A stretch of 33,921 bases of DNA, from positions 1 through 33,921 of the forward strand of contig JAJYUI010000006.1 of NCBI GenBank assembly GCA_021792595.1. The letters run 5' to 3'. The DNA is from Thermoplasmata archaeon (lineage in GTDB: Archaea > Thermoplasmatota > Thermoplasmata > Thermoplasmatales > Thermoplasmataceae). Under the pieces are notes generated by a model. It was not told where the DNA came from, did not search any database, and saw only the letters and a program-made list of their open reading frames with translations. This document shows positions 1-7,126 of this stretch, piece after piece. Position numbers and translations under genes: made by a program. The first letter of the stretch is position 1. The number at the start of each line of letters is the position of its first letter.

Positions 1-275
1 TCAAAGAGCGTAGTCTCTTCACGTTCAGTCTGCAGGACTCCGATATCCTCCATGGTGTAGAAGGCATCCCGGTCTTCTGGTTCCAGCATGTTGTCTATAA
101 CTCTGTCGTTGTAACCAAAAAAGTTGATCATGTGCTCTGCGGCCTCCATGGCCTCTTCCTTGCTCATTCTTCTGTTCGTGAGACTCAACCCCGCGCTTAT
201 GGCAAGGGCTAACTCATCAACATCAGTGAAATTCCTTGGCTTAAGCCGTTTGCCATTACCGTTGTTTTCTGCCAT
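1..275 (-). CDS. DUF6015-like archaeal protein, 3' end cut by window edge
   Basis: An open frame reads leftwards from ATG at 273-275 and runs off the window with 91 codons visible. The peptide is acidic and helical and contains the stretches FFGYNDRVIDN and LEPEDRDAFYTMEDIG followed by a TEREETTL-like end. From memory these match a small family found in Thermoplasmata and other archaea that is annotated as DUF6015. Its function is unknown. No signal peptide or membrane segment is visible. A TATA-like element (CTTATAAG, 327-334) lies about 55 nt upstream, which would give a short leader. The family call is from recall and not from a search. Confidence 0.7.
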   Translation of the reverse strand, partial: MAENNGNGKRLKPRNFTDVDELALAISAGLSLTNRRMSKEEAMEAAEHMINFFGYNDRVIDNMLEPEDRDAFYTMEDIGVLQTEREETTLF

Positions 276-456
276 GAGACCAACTTGATCCCCAAATTTG
301 GAGCGAAAATCGGTATCGAAACTTGGCTTATAAGGTTTTAGAGAATCCAGAATTTACTTACTTTCGCACAATATTGGTTCACTTTTCGAAGTCTGGAAGA
401 ACAGGAATTGCGGGATGATTGAAGCCATGGTTTTCACCTCCATAGAGCATGAGCTA
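275..456. other. Intergenic region with promoter elements
   Basis: This is 180 nt without a convincing gene. It holds a perfect 10-bp palindrome CCAAATTTGG at 292-301, near the expected transcription start of the left-hand gene, and the TATA-like CTTATAAG at 327-334. Nothing else is recognisable. Confidence 0.4.
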
Positions 457-1278
457 TCATTCCCACTGGAATATACCTGTCTGATTGCCTCTTCCTTTAT
501 GATTCAGGATCTTCTTCCAGTCCATTCTGCCTAGCCCCAGCACCTCACGGACCAGGTTGACTGTGGCAGGTGCGAAGCCCTGATAATGGTTGTTTGCGGA
601 AACAAACACATGATCCAGTTCGTGCTCTTTCTCGAGAATGATCCTGCCCCACCGCGATATTTTACTGCTTCTGTCTCTTACGGGCTTTCCAAAGTCCTTC
701 TCGTTTATCGATCTGTCGCCGACCAATCTCAGATAAACGCTGTCAGTGGTAATGACTTCGGGAGTGACCAGATCTGGAAGTTCAGACCAGGCAAGTATTA
801 TTCCGGAAGACCTCAACTTCCGGTAGGCCTCTTCCCTGAACCATGACTCGTTCCTGAATTCCATGGCAAACTTCACCTCTCGTGGTAGATTGCCCATGAG
901 GCGGATGAGGTCTGCGTATCCTTCGTTGAACGTAAACGAGGGAGGAAACTGGAACAGCACGATTCCAAGCTTTTCTCCCAGTCTGCCTACTGACTCAAGA
1001 AAATGTTCCAGTTCTTCCTCAGTGTCATTCAGCATTTTCCTGTGCGTAATATCTCCAGGAACTTTGGCATGAAACAGAAAGTTCTCCGGTGTAGCTTTTT
1101 TCCAGTTATCGATACTTGAGGCTTTCGGAGTACCATAGAAGCTTGAGTCAATTTCCACTGCGTCAAAGATTCTTGAATATTGCCTGAGATAATCTGCCGG
1201 GCCTGTCCCTGCTGGAAAGAATGGGCCAACCCAGGCCCTGTAACTCCAGCCAGAGCATCCGATCCTGAAATAAGTCAC
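457..1278 (-). CDS. DUF72 (YecE-family) TIM-barrel protein
   Basis: The 273-residue protein begins with the family signature RIGCSGWSYRAWVGPFFPAG and continues with EIDSSFYGTP, FHAKVP, LGIVLFQFPPSF, KFAMEFRNESWF and a C-terminal SANNHYQGFAPATV stretch. All are typical of DUF72/YecE, a TIM-barrel family of unknown biochemical role whose usual length is 240-290 residues. The start is GTG (complement of 1276-1278), preceded by GGTGA about 8 nt upstream, so initiation is probably Shine-Dalgarno dependent. It is soluble and cytoplasmic. Its neighbours on both sides point the same way, but gaps of 180 and 72 nt make a shared operon uncertain. Confidence 0.88.
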   Translation of the reverse strand: MTYFRIGCSGWSYRAWVGPFFPAGTGPADYLRQYSRIFDAVEIDSSFYGTPKASSIDNWKKATPENFLFHAKVPGDITHRKMLNDTEEELEHFLESVGRLGEKLGIVLFQFPPSFTFNEGYADLIRLMGNLPREVKFAMEFRNESWFREEAYRKLRSSGIILAWSELPDLVTPEVITTDSVYLRLVGDRSINEKDFGKPVRDRSSKISRWGRIILEKEHELDHVFVSANNHYQGFAPATVNLVREVLGLGRMDWKKILNHKGRGNQTGIFQWE

Positions 1279-1350
1279 CGGAGTGTCACCATGTTCGAGT
1301 GGAGTGTTCCATCACCAGCGTATGCAATAATGTTCCGCTATTCCTTGCGT

Positions 1351-1710
1351 TTATGCCGGAACTTCCCCCTGAGCCCATTTCTCCGCCCATTCACCAAGTG
1401 CGGAGAAGACGGGCCTCAGTGCAAGGCCCTTCTCTGATAGTGAATACTGCACAGAAAACGGTTGAGTGCTCAGCACCTTTCGCTCAACAATTCCCGCTTC
1501 CTGGAGGTTCTTCAGGGACCTTGAAAGTGTCTTGGAATTCATCCTGTCATTGGTCCTGAGCAACTCGTTGAATCCCATCGGCCTGTCTAGGAGGTATCTT
1601 ATGATGATCGTGTTCCACTCTCCGCCGATGGTCCGGATGGATTGGACAATAGGGCATTTTTCCCTGTGATCTACATTTTCGGAAGTATCTCCAGCTATCA
1701 AGCATGCCAC
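1351..1710 (-). CDS. HxlR-family winged-helix transcriptional regulator
   Basis: The C-terminal 100 residues carry the HxlR fold: CPIVQSIRTIGGEWNTIIIRYLL, then GFNELLRTNDRMNSKTLSRS as recognition helix and wing, and VQYSLSEKG. The frame is open upstream to 1893, but that part runs into the divergent gene and does not resemble the family. A GTG at 1708-1710 gives 119 residues, the usual HxlR size, and lies about 29 nt from the TATA-like TTAAAATA (complement of 1736-1743). A leaderless GTG start is therefore preferred, with TTG at 1701 as the alternative. The divergent yceI-like gene starts 90 nt away and is the likely target. HxlR proteins often respond to reactive electrophiles or oxidants. 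Confidence 0.85.
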   Translation of the reverse strand: MACLIAGDTSENVDHREKCPIVQSIRTIGGEWNTIIIRYLLDRPMGFNELLRTNDRMNSKTLSRSLKNLQEAGIVERKVLSTQPFSVQYSLSEKGLALRPVFSALGEWAEKWAQGEVPA

Positions 1711-1735
1711 CTGGTAACAGGAAAGTATCTTACGG

Positions 1736-1743
1736 TATTTTAA
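1736..1743 (-). promoter_or_regulatory. TATA box of the HxlR gene
   Basis: On the minus strand this reads TTAAAATA, centred about 29 nt upstream of the GTG at 1710. Its position supports the shorter HxlR start and a leaderless transcript. Confidence 0.45.
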
Positions 1744-1800
1744 TGTAATTATGATATCGGATAACACTTGTTTAGTAACTGATAAAAAGTAAGGTGAAAT

Positions 1801-2364
1801 ATGAAAGCAACAGGAATTGATGAGGAAAATAAGAGTTTGAGAAAATGGACACTGGATCGCGCCCACTCTGCGATTGAATTCTCGGTCAGGCACATGATGA
1901 TCTCAACGGTGAAGGGAAAATTCAGGGATTTCACGGTAGAGGCGGTCGGTGACCCTGACCACCTTGATCTCACCCACGTAGCGGTTAAGATCGATCCACT
2001 CAGCATAGACACGGGTGAAGAGAAGAGGGATGCACACCTGAAATCTCCAGACTTCTTCTCTGCCGGGGAATTCAAGTACATAACTTTCGAGACCAGCAGC
2101 ATCGAGAAGACCGGTGAAGATGAGTTCAACCTTAACGGGGCTCTGTCCATAAGGGGAATTTCCAGGGAAGTACAGATGAAGGCTGAGCTGGGAGGCATAA
2201 TGAAGGACCCCCTCGGGAATACAAGATTCGGCGTAACAGTCACCGGAGAGATAATGAGGGAGGATTTTGGTCTCAAGTGGAACTCCATTCTGGAAACGGG
2301 TGGAGTGATGGTCGGGTCCAAGGTCAGGTTCGAAGCCTCAATAGAAATGTTCCTGCCAGAGTGA
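1801..2364 (+). CDS. YceI-family lipocalin-like protein
   Basis: The 187-residue protein shows the YceI pattern in order: WTLDRAHSAIEFSVRHMMISTVKGKF, IDPLSIDTGEEKRDAHLKSPDFF, FKYITFETSSI, LSIRGISREVQMKAELGG, FGVTVTGEIMREDFGLKWN. YceI proteins form a lipocalin-like barrel that holds an isoprenoid or other lipid in the known bacterial structures. Many bacterial members are periplasmic, but this one has no signal peptide and should be cytoplasmic. The start ATG follows AAGGTGAAAT, a good ribosome site 4 nt away. A hairpin terminator follows the stop. Control by the divergent HxlR regulator is an inference from the layout. Confidence 0.92.
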   Translation: MKATGIDEENKSLRKWTLDRAHSAIEFSVRHMMISTVKGKFRDFTVEAVGDPDHLDLTHVAVKIDPLSIDTGEEKRDAHLKSPDFFSAGEFKYITFETSSIEKTGEDEFNLNGALSIRGISREVQMKAELGGIMKDPLGNTRFGVTVTGEIMREDFGLKWNSILETGGVMVGSKVRFEASIEMFLPE

Positions 2365-2375
2365 AAGCGATGGAA

Positions 2376-2400
2376 GGGAGACTCATGTCTCCCCTTTCTT
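2376..2400 (+). terminator. Hairpin plus T-rich tail after yceI-like gene
   Basis: GGGAGAC (2376-2382), a TCAT loop and GTCTCCC (2387-2393) form a perfect 7-bp stem, followed by CTTTCTT. It lies 12 nt after the YceI stop codon. Confidence 0.6.
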
Positions 2401-2461
2401 ATTCTCTGCGTCCGGAACGGACAGCAATTGAAATTAGCCCAATGGCCATGTATCATGAGAA

Positions 2462-3460
2462 ATGAATGTACTTTTTCCTGCGAGATATTCAAGCGGTTTC
2501 GCGAGGGGGGAAGGAGAGAAGATCTTATTCGAGATCGGGGTTGCAGGAGAGGGAGGAACCACCACCTCGCCCCTGGGAAGAAGCGATGTGAAAGTATTCC
2601 TTGAGGAAATGGGCATCCTGGCAGGATATGAGGGAGAGATAGCAGACCACATTTTCGCCGGAGCTGGGCCGGGACATTCCGCACCGTCCCTTATGGCCGT
2701 GGTGAATGCAACTCCAGATTCGTTCTTTCCAGGTTCCAGGATAGGTTCCAACCTCACAAGGGATGTCGACCTTATCCTCGACCAGAGACCTGACATCATC
2801 GATGTGGGAGGTGAAAGCACCAGGCCTGGCAGTACGAGAATCGCGCCCGAGGAGGAAATAAGGAGGATAAAGCCTGTCGTGGAGTACATTTCAGAATCCA
2901 GCAGCATTCCAATTTCCATTGACACAAGGAACCCGGAAACAGCGGAGAGAATGCTTGCCTACAGGTATGCGTTCCTTAACGATGTGAGTGGATTCTCAGA
3001 CCATGGCATGACCAGGATTGCAGTGGAGCATGACCTTGAATGCGTTGTTATGCACATGCGGGGTATGCCTGACACTATGCAGAAGGATACCGAGTACGTG
3101 GATGTCATTTCAGAAATCATAGAGTTCTTCTTCAGGAGAGTGTCGGAAATGGTGGAGGCTGGCGTGAAGCCTGGCAGGATCATACTCGACCCGGGGATAG
3201 GATTTGGGAAGAACTACGATGGAAACCTCAAGATAATCAGGAACGCACACTGCTTCAACCTTGGATTCAGGACGCTGTTCGGAACCTCGAGAAAGAGTTT
3301 CCTTGGGACTGCGACAGGGAGCATCGTGGATAACAGACTTGGAGGCACAATAGCAACTTCAGTATACCTTATGAAGGAGGGCATCGACATACTGCGTGTA
3401 CATGACGTAAGCGCAAACAGGGATGCCCTCAGGGTTTATTCAGAAATTATCAGTCACTGA
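2462..3460 (+). CDS. folP: Dihydropteroate synthase
   Basis: This enzyme joins p-aminobenzoate to the pterin pyrophosphate in folate synthesis. All signature segments are present in order: VNATPDSFF, DVGGESTRPGS, ISIDTRNPETAE, LNDVSGF, MHMRGMPDTMQ, DPGIGFGKN, FGTSRKSFLG and a closing RVHDV. The protein has 332 residues, about 60-70 more than a minimal bacterial enzyme, because of an N-terminal extension before VNATPDSFF. No domain is recognised in the extension. No strong Shine-Dalgarno precedes the ATG. The stop TGA (3458-3460) directly touches the reverse-strand stop of the next gene. The catalytic assignment is firm, but whether the pterin substrate is classical folate or an archaeal variant is unknown. 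Confidence 0.92.
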   Translation: MNVLFPARYSSGFARGEGEKILFEIGVAGEGGTTTSPLGRSDVKVFLEEMGILAGYEGEIADHIFAGAGPGHSAPSLMAVVNATPDSFFPGSRIGSNLTRDVDLILDQRPDIIDVGGESTRPGSTRIAPEEEIRRIKPVVEYISESSSIPISIDTRNPETAERMLAYRYAFLNDVSGFSDHGMTRIAVEHDLECVVMHMRGMPDTMQKDTEYVDVISEIIEFFFRRVSEMVEAGVKPGRIILDPGIGFGKNYDGNLKIIRNAHCFNLGFRTLFGTSRKSFLGTATGSIVDNRLGGTIATSVYLMKEGIDILRVHDVSANRDALRVYSEIISH

Positions 3461-4651
3461 TCACTTCATGTACTCTTTTCCAAGAGTCTCCCTGGCGATT
3501 ATTACCTTCATGATTTCTCTGGAACCCTCTGCAAGAAGGAAAGACCTTACACCACGCAGTGCCCACTCTTCAGGACAATCCTTGGAATAGCCGTAAGCAC
3601 CCTGCCACTGGAGGGCATCGTTGATCGCGTCGAATGCCCAGGTTGTTGAGATGAGTTTCGCGATGGCCATGTTCTTGCTGACGTCAAATCTTGTGTAGCC
3701 CTCTCCCTTCTGTTCCCTGTCGTAGATCCAGAGGGACTTGTACCCCATGGTCATTGCAGCTTCCATTCTTGCGACGTTACCTGCAAGATCAAACTGAAGT
3801 CCCTGGAACTTTGCTATCTCAGTTCCGAAGGCCTTCCTGTTCTTCATGTAAGCAATGGCATTCTCTATGGAGTTCTGGGCAGTGGCTGCTGCAATCACCG
3901 CGATCAGGCCCCTTGCAAATTCAAAACCTTCATGGATGATATGGAACCCTTTGTTGAGCTCGCCTATGAGGTTTGCCTTGGGTACCTTCTCTCCGGATGT
4001 CTTGAAAGCACCCCACGAAGATCCTTCCCTTCCCATCTCCTCAAGGTACGAAACCTCTAAATTGTCGGAATGCGGAAGATACAGCAGAGACGTGCCTCTT
4101 GTGCCCGCCGACCTGTCTGTCTTGACGACCGTCACATATCCTCCACCCATCTGCTTGATATCCCGTACAAGACTTATGAAGGATTTATCCGCATGCACCT
4201 CAAATCCATCTTCAGTCACGTTTGCATAGGACTTCATTGAGCCTATGTCGGACCCGAAGTCAGGCTCGGTGGAAGCGATTCCCACCAGTTTCCTTCCCCT
4301 TGCCACGTCTGGCAGAAGACTTTCTTTCAACTCGTCAGTTCCGTATTTGCTCAGCAGATATGACCATGCGTTGTCAACGAGAAACATGACCGGTATGGAG
4401 GCAGTCGGATCTGCCCGGGCAATTTCTTCTGCTACAATGCCTGTGGTGACGGCATCTGCCCCCATCCCACCGTACCTCTGTGGGACAGTCATCCCAAGGA
4501 AGTTCATCCTTGCGAGACCTGATACAACAGAATCTGGAATCTTCCTCGCAGAAATCATATCCCTCACCTTGGGGGCTATTTCCTTCTGGCAAAACTGCCT
4601 GGCTGACTCTCTTATGAGGTTCTGCTCCTCTGAAAACGTGAAATCAAGCAT
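3461..4651 (-). CDS. Acyl-CoA dehydrogenase
   Basis: This FAD-dependent flavoprotein oxidises an acyl-CoA to the 2,3-enoyl-CoA. The 396 residues follow the family order: FTFSEEQNLIRESARQFCQKEIAP at the N-terminus, the flavin-binding GIASTEPDFGSDIGSMKS segment, FARGLIAVIAAATAQNSIENAIAYMKNRKAFGTEIAKFQG, and QGAYGYSKDCPEEWALRG. The usual catalytic Glu (YEGT in many relatives) aligns with the Glu of LAEGSREIMK, so activity is likely. Substrate chain length cannot be told. The frame is open 26 codons further upstream, but the ATG at 4649-4651 follows AGGGATCAG and matches the family start. An insertion sequence begins about 50 nt upstream of this start. Confidence 0.92.
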   Translation of the reverse strand: MLDFTFSEEQNLIRESARQFCQKEIAPKVRDMISARKIPDSVVSGLARMNFLGMTVPQRYGGMGADAVTTGIVAEEIARADPTASIPVMFLVDNAWSYLLSKYGTDELKESLLPDVARGRKLVGIASTEPDFGSDIGSMKSYANVTEDGFEVHADKSFISLVRDIKQMGGGYVTVVKTDRSAGTRGTSLLYLPHSDNLEVSYLEEMGREGSSWGAFKTSGEKVPKANLIGELNKGFHIIHEGFEFARGLIAVIAAATAQNSIENAIAYMKNRKAFGTEIAKFQGLQFDLAGNVARMEAAMTMGYKSLWIYDREQKGEGYTRFDVSKNMAIAKLISTTWAFDAINDALQWQGAYGYSKDCPEEWALRGVRSFLLAEGSREIMKVIIARETLGKEYMK

Positions 4652-4677
4652 CTGATCCCTACCATATCGGTTGGAAA

Positions 4678-4685
4678 CATTTAAC
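4678..4685 (-). promoter_or_regulatory. Possible TATA box of the acyl-CoA dehydrogenase gene
   Basis: On the minus strand the sequence reads GTTAAAATG, about 30 nt before the ATG at 4651. It lies between that gene and the insertion sequence, so the core promoter appears to have survived the insertion. Confidence 0.4.
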
Positions 4686-4702
4686 TTGTTGTTTGGTTCG
4701 TA

Positions 4703-4721
4703 CCAGTTTAAGATGGCACAA
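4703..4721 (+). repeat. IS left terminal inverted repeat
   Basis: ACCAG (4703-4707) and TGGCACA (4715-4721) are mirrored by TGTGCCA and CTGGT at 6051-6068. Confidence 0.6.
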
Positions 4722-4746
4722 TATAGCATGTGTATATATATTTATA

Positions 4747-4794
4747 ATAATATATAAGGGGAGAGGGTCAAGGGGGAGGGGATTTTTGATCCCC
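4747..4794 (+). promoter_or_regulatory. IS promoter and 5' hairpin
   Basis: A very A/T-rich stretch ending in TATATAAGG (about 4751-4759) is a good TATA element for orfA. Downstream, GGGGAT (4778-4783), TTTTG and ATCCCC (4789-4794) make a perfect 6-bp hairpin just before the orfA ribosome site. Such hairpins in other insertion sequences block translation from readthrough transcripts; that role here is inferred. Confidence 0.5.
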
Positions 4795-4816
4795 CGTGAA
4801 CTCCGGAGGCGATCAG

Positions 4817-5098
4817 ATGTCCGGTAAAACCTATACAGTGGAGGAGAAGTACAACATTGTCATGGAGAGCCTGAAGACGGATCAGAGCATTGCCCAGTTG
4901 TGCAGGAAATATTCAATCAACGTGAACACATACCAGAGATGGAAGGAACAGTTCCTTCAGGGTGCTAAGAACGGCCTTGAGGGCAAGTCAAAGAAAAGTC
5001 CCTATGAAAATCAGATAGAGGAGATGAAGGCAGTCATAGCGGATCTCACCATGGCAAACGATGCATTAAAAAAAATTCAAGCCGGGAGGAGAAGATGA
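4817..5098 (+). CDS. IS3-family transposase OrfA (helix-turn-helix)
   Basis: This 93-residue protein has the OrfA layout: a helix-turn-helix (YTVEEKYNIVMES, SIAQLCRKYSINVNTYQRWKEQF) that binds the IS ends, then a leucine/methionine-spaced helix (IEEMKAVIADLTMANDALKK) suited to dimerisation with OrfB. The ATG at 4817 follows GGAGG at 4804-4808. A GTG at 4796 in the same frame is possible but lies at the base of a hairpin. The gene ends inside the orfB start (ATGATG, 4-nt overlap). An A8 tract at 5068-5075 in codon phase TTA AAA AAA is a possible -1 slippage site that would fuse OrfA to OrfB. Confidence 0.9.
   Translation: MSGKTYTVEEKYNIVMESLKTDQSIAQLCRKYSINVNTYQRWKEQFLQGAKNGLEGKSKKSPYENQIEEMKAVIADLTMANDALKKIQAGRRR
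5068..5075 (+). promoter_or_regulatory. Possible -1 ribosomal frameshift site (A8)
   Basis: Eight adenines in orfA phase TTA AAA AAA A contain the heptamer A AAA AAA. Slipping back one base enters the orfB frame, which has no stop between 5068 and the orfB ATG. A GGGAGGAG motif follows about 8 nt later; it could act as orfB ribosome site or as a slippage stimulator. Confidence 0.45.
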
Positions 5099-6036
5099 TG
5101 GCATCTGAGATGCTTGTTACGGGAATGGGAATATCAAGATCGTGCAGTCTCCTTGGCATTCCAAGGAGGTCATACTACAGATGGGTTTCAGAACCGAATG
5201 AACATCATCCGGCGAGAACCTCCAGGATCATTAATCTCTCCATGGAACGCACAACCTACGGTTACAGGAGGATATGGGCACTCCTCAGGAATGCCGGCAT
5301 AATGCTGAACCAGAAGACCGTAATGGGAATTATGAGATCACATGGACTCCTGCTGAAGCCGCATGCAAGGAGAAAGAAAACATCCACAGTACTGACCAGA
5401 TCCAGCCATCCTGATGAGGTCTGGGAGACTGACCTGACATATATATGGACGGAGAAAGAGGGCATGACACATCTCTTCAACGTGAAGGACACATTCACAA
5501 AGGAGTGGGATGGATACTTCTATTCCAGGACATGCAACGGGTTCGATGCCCTCATGTCCATTGAAAATGCAATCCTGAGGCATCCTGAGAGGTACAGTGA
5601 AGGGAGAGTCAATGACACGGTCCTTCGATGCGACAATGGCGACCAGTACACAAGCCACTATTTCAAGGATAATGCCAGGCTGCTTGGCTTTACCATGGAA
5701 TTCATAGAGAAGAGCACACCCCAGCAGAATGGTGATGTGGAATCATTCCATGGTTCACTCAAGGCTGACTATGTCTGGACCGATGAATTCATGGATTTCA
5801 ATGATGCAGAGAAGAAGATTGGGAAGGCATTCAATGATTACAACAATGTCAGACCGCACTCATCGGTGGATTACCTTCCGCCATCTGTGTTCAGGGAGCG
5901 CTTCCTGAGTGATCCAGCATTCAGGAAAAGCTATATGGATAAGCTGAGGAAAAGAGAGGACAGTATGAAATTGGGAATAGGGTTAAGGGTCCATAAAGAG
6001 AAAACTGAATCGGAGGTGAAATCGGAATATGCATGA
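5095..6036 (+). CDS. IS3-family transposase OrfB (DDE catalytic subunit)
   Basis: The 313-residue protein has an N-terminal helix-turn-helix region (SRSCSLLGIPRRSYYRW; TTYGYRRIWALLRNAGI around residues 53-69) followed by a retroviral-integrase-like domain. The catalytic triad is visible as D113 (WETDLTY), D180 (LRCDNGDQYTS) and E216 (NGDVESFHG). The 35 residues between the second Asp and the Glu give the classical D-D35-E arrangement of IS3. The closing motif FNDYNNVRPHSSVDYLPP is also family-typical. Start ATG at 5095 overlaps the orfA stop and is preceded by GGGAGGAG, so it can be made by coupled reinitiation or as a frameshift fusion. No inactivating change is seen. Confidence 0.93.
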   Translation: MMASEMLVTGMGISRSCSLLGIPRRSYYRWVSEPNEHHPARTSRIINLSMERTTYGYRRIWALLRNAGIMLNQKTVMGIMRSHGLLLKPHARRKKTSTVLTRSSHPDEVWETDLTYIWTEKEGMTHLFNVKDTFTKEWDGYFYSRTCNGFDALMSIENAILRHPERYSEGRVNDTVLRCDNGDQYTSHYFKDNARLLGFTMEFIEKSTPQQNGDVESFHGSLKADYVWTDEFMDFNDAEKKIGKAFNDYNNVRPHSSVDYLPPSVFRERFLSDPAFRKSYMDKLRKREDSMKLGIGLRVHKEKTESEVKSEYA

Positions 6037-6050
6037 GACGGGTCAAAAAG

Positions 6051-6068
6051 TGTGCCAAGTTTTCTGGT
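6051..6068 (-). repeat. IS right terminal inverted repeat
   Basis: TGTGCCA (6051-6057), AGTTTT, CTGGT (6064-6068) is the complement of the left end with one base less between the two blocks. Confidence 0.6.
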
Positions 6069-6087
6069 GCAGATCATTGTTCACGGA

Positions 6088-7056
6088 CTAGATGGAGGCG
6101 TTCTGAACAATCGGCATGTTTAGGGACTGGAAGTCCAGTCTTGCTCGGGTCGGGTCTCTTGAGACCAGTGCGACCCTGCTCTCCCTCCTGTCCGCGGTGA
6201 AAACATATCCCAGCCTCTCTCCAATCCTGGTCGAGAAATCCACTATGTCATCGTGCGAAGGCATGTTATTGATCGTAAGCCTGCTTATTGACTGTCCCAC
6301 ATGGACGTATCCCTTGCATTCAATGAAATCAGGAGATGCGATCCTGTCCATCTCTGCATATTCATCAATGAAAGGCATGTTGACATCCTTCACAAGCGTG
6401 TGCCTGATCACCTTCCTTGTATCCAGGGACGGAAGTAGTTCCAGTGTCCTGTTGAAGTTCTCCCAGGCATTCCCCACTGTAGGGTTAAGCAGGTCATTGA
6501 AGACCTTCTTGTTTGGTCCTGCCACGGTGACGTAAAGCTGGGTGGGAAGCGGATCAAGTCTCTCCAGCACAGAGGGAAGTGTGCCATTGGTAACCAGGAA
6601 TGTGGAGAATCCCCTCCTCGTGGCTATCTCTATAAATTCCCCAAGCCTGGTGTAAAGCGTGGGTTCACCGGTAAGCGATATTGCAATATGTTTCGGGTTC
6701 TGGGATTCCTCCCACTTCTCCCTGGAAACCTTTGGGTTTCCCTTGAACCCGGAAAGAAGTTTCTTGTGTGCCCTGATGGATTCGTCGAGAATGAACTCAG
6801 GGTCATCCTCGTCCGAAATGTGCATTGACTCAAACCCGTTGAATCTCCAGCAGAATGCGCAGTTCTCGGTACAGGCGTTGACAACGGGAGTCATCTGGAT
6901 GCACTGGTGGGAGTTTATTCCGTAGAATGTTCCCTTGTAGCAGCCTTCGCCGCCAGTCATCTCGCTCTTTGTCCAGTGGCAGACCTTTACAGCAGAGTGT
7001 TTTCCAACAAGGCCGTAGTGCTGCTTGGTGTATATCGCCCTGTACTTGTTTTCCAC
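6088..7056 (-). CDS. taw1: tRNA 4-demethylwyosine synthase (radical SAM)
   Basis: Taw1/TYW1 uses S-adenosylmethionine and pyruvate to turn N1-methylguanosine-37 of tRNA-Phe into 4-demethylwyosine, the first tricyclic step of wyosine synthesis. The radical-SAM cluster motif is CTENCAFC (C62, C66, C69). Three more cysteines at C26, C39 and C52 match the known second 4Fe-4S cluster of archaeal TYW1, with the same numbering. SLTGEPTLY is the SAM-contacting glycine-rich strand. Length 322 is normal. The start is GTG at 7054-7056 with GGAG five bases upstream, and the cysteine numbering supports it. It sits 70 nt after the unknown gene on the same strand. Confidence 0.95.
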   Translation of the reverse strand: MENKYRAIYTKQHYGLVGKHSAVKVCHWTKSEMTGGEGCYKGTFYGINSHQCIQMTPVVNACTENCAFCWRFNGFESMHISDEDDPEFILDESIRAHKKLLSGFKGNPKVSREKWEESQNPKHIAISLTGEPTLYTRLGEFIEIATRRGFSTFLVTNGTLPSVLERLDPLPTQLYVTVAGPNKKVFNDLLNPTVGNAWENFNRTLELLPSLDTRKVIRHTLVKDVNMPFIDEYAEMDRIASPDFIECKGYVHVGQSISRLTINNMPSHDDIVDFSTRIGERLGYVFTADRRESRVALVSRDPTRARLDFQSLNMPIVQNASI

Positions 7057-7126
7057 GGTTCTCCAGATATGGATGGTATATTACCTTGTTGTTGCGAAGC
7101 CTGACTCATGGATGGCCCAGCACGGT

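Larger units (their letters stand above)
4703..6068 (+). mobile_element. IS3-family insertion sequence, apparently intact
   Basis: Two overlapping transposase genes (orfA, orfB) are flanked by short inverted ends. The left end reads ACCAG, 7 nt, TGGCACA (4703-4721). The complement of the right end reads ACCAG, 6 nt, TGGCACA (6051-6068). The 7- and 5-base blocks match perfectly, but their spacing differs by one base. No clear target-site duplication was found next to these ends, so the exact borders may be off by a few bases. Both genes are open and the catalytic residues are intact. The element lies between taw1 and the acyl-CoA dehydrogenase gene. Confidence 0.85.

Noticed and set aside
1711-1893. 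Upstream extension of the HxlR gene to 180 residues
   Set aside because: The extra 61 residues do not resemble the family, cover the divergent promoter and overlap the yceI start. A TATA box upstream of GTG 1710 supports the short form.
1749-2684. Long minus-strand frame of 311 codons
   Set aside because: It runs opposite to yceI and folP, both clearly coding, and its composition is low-complexity and family-free.
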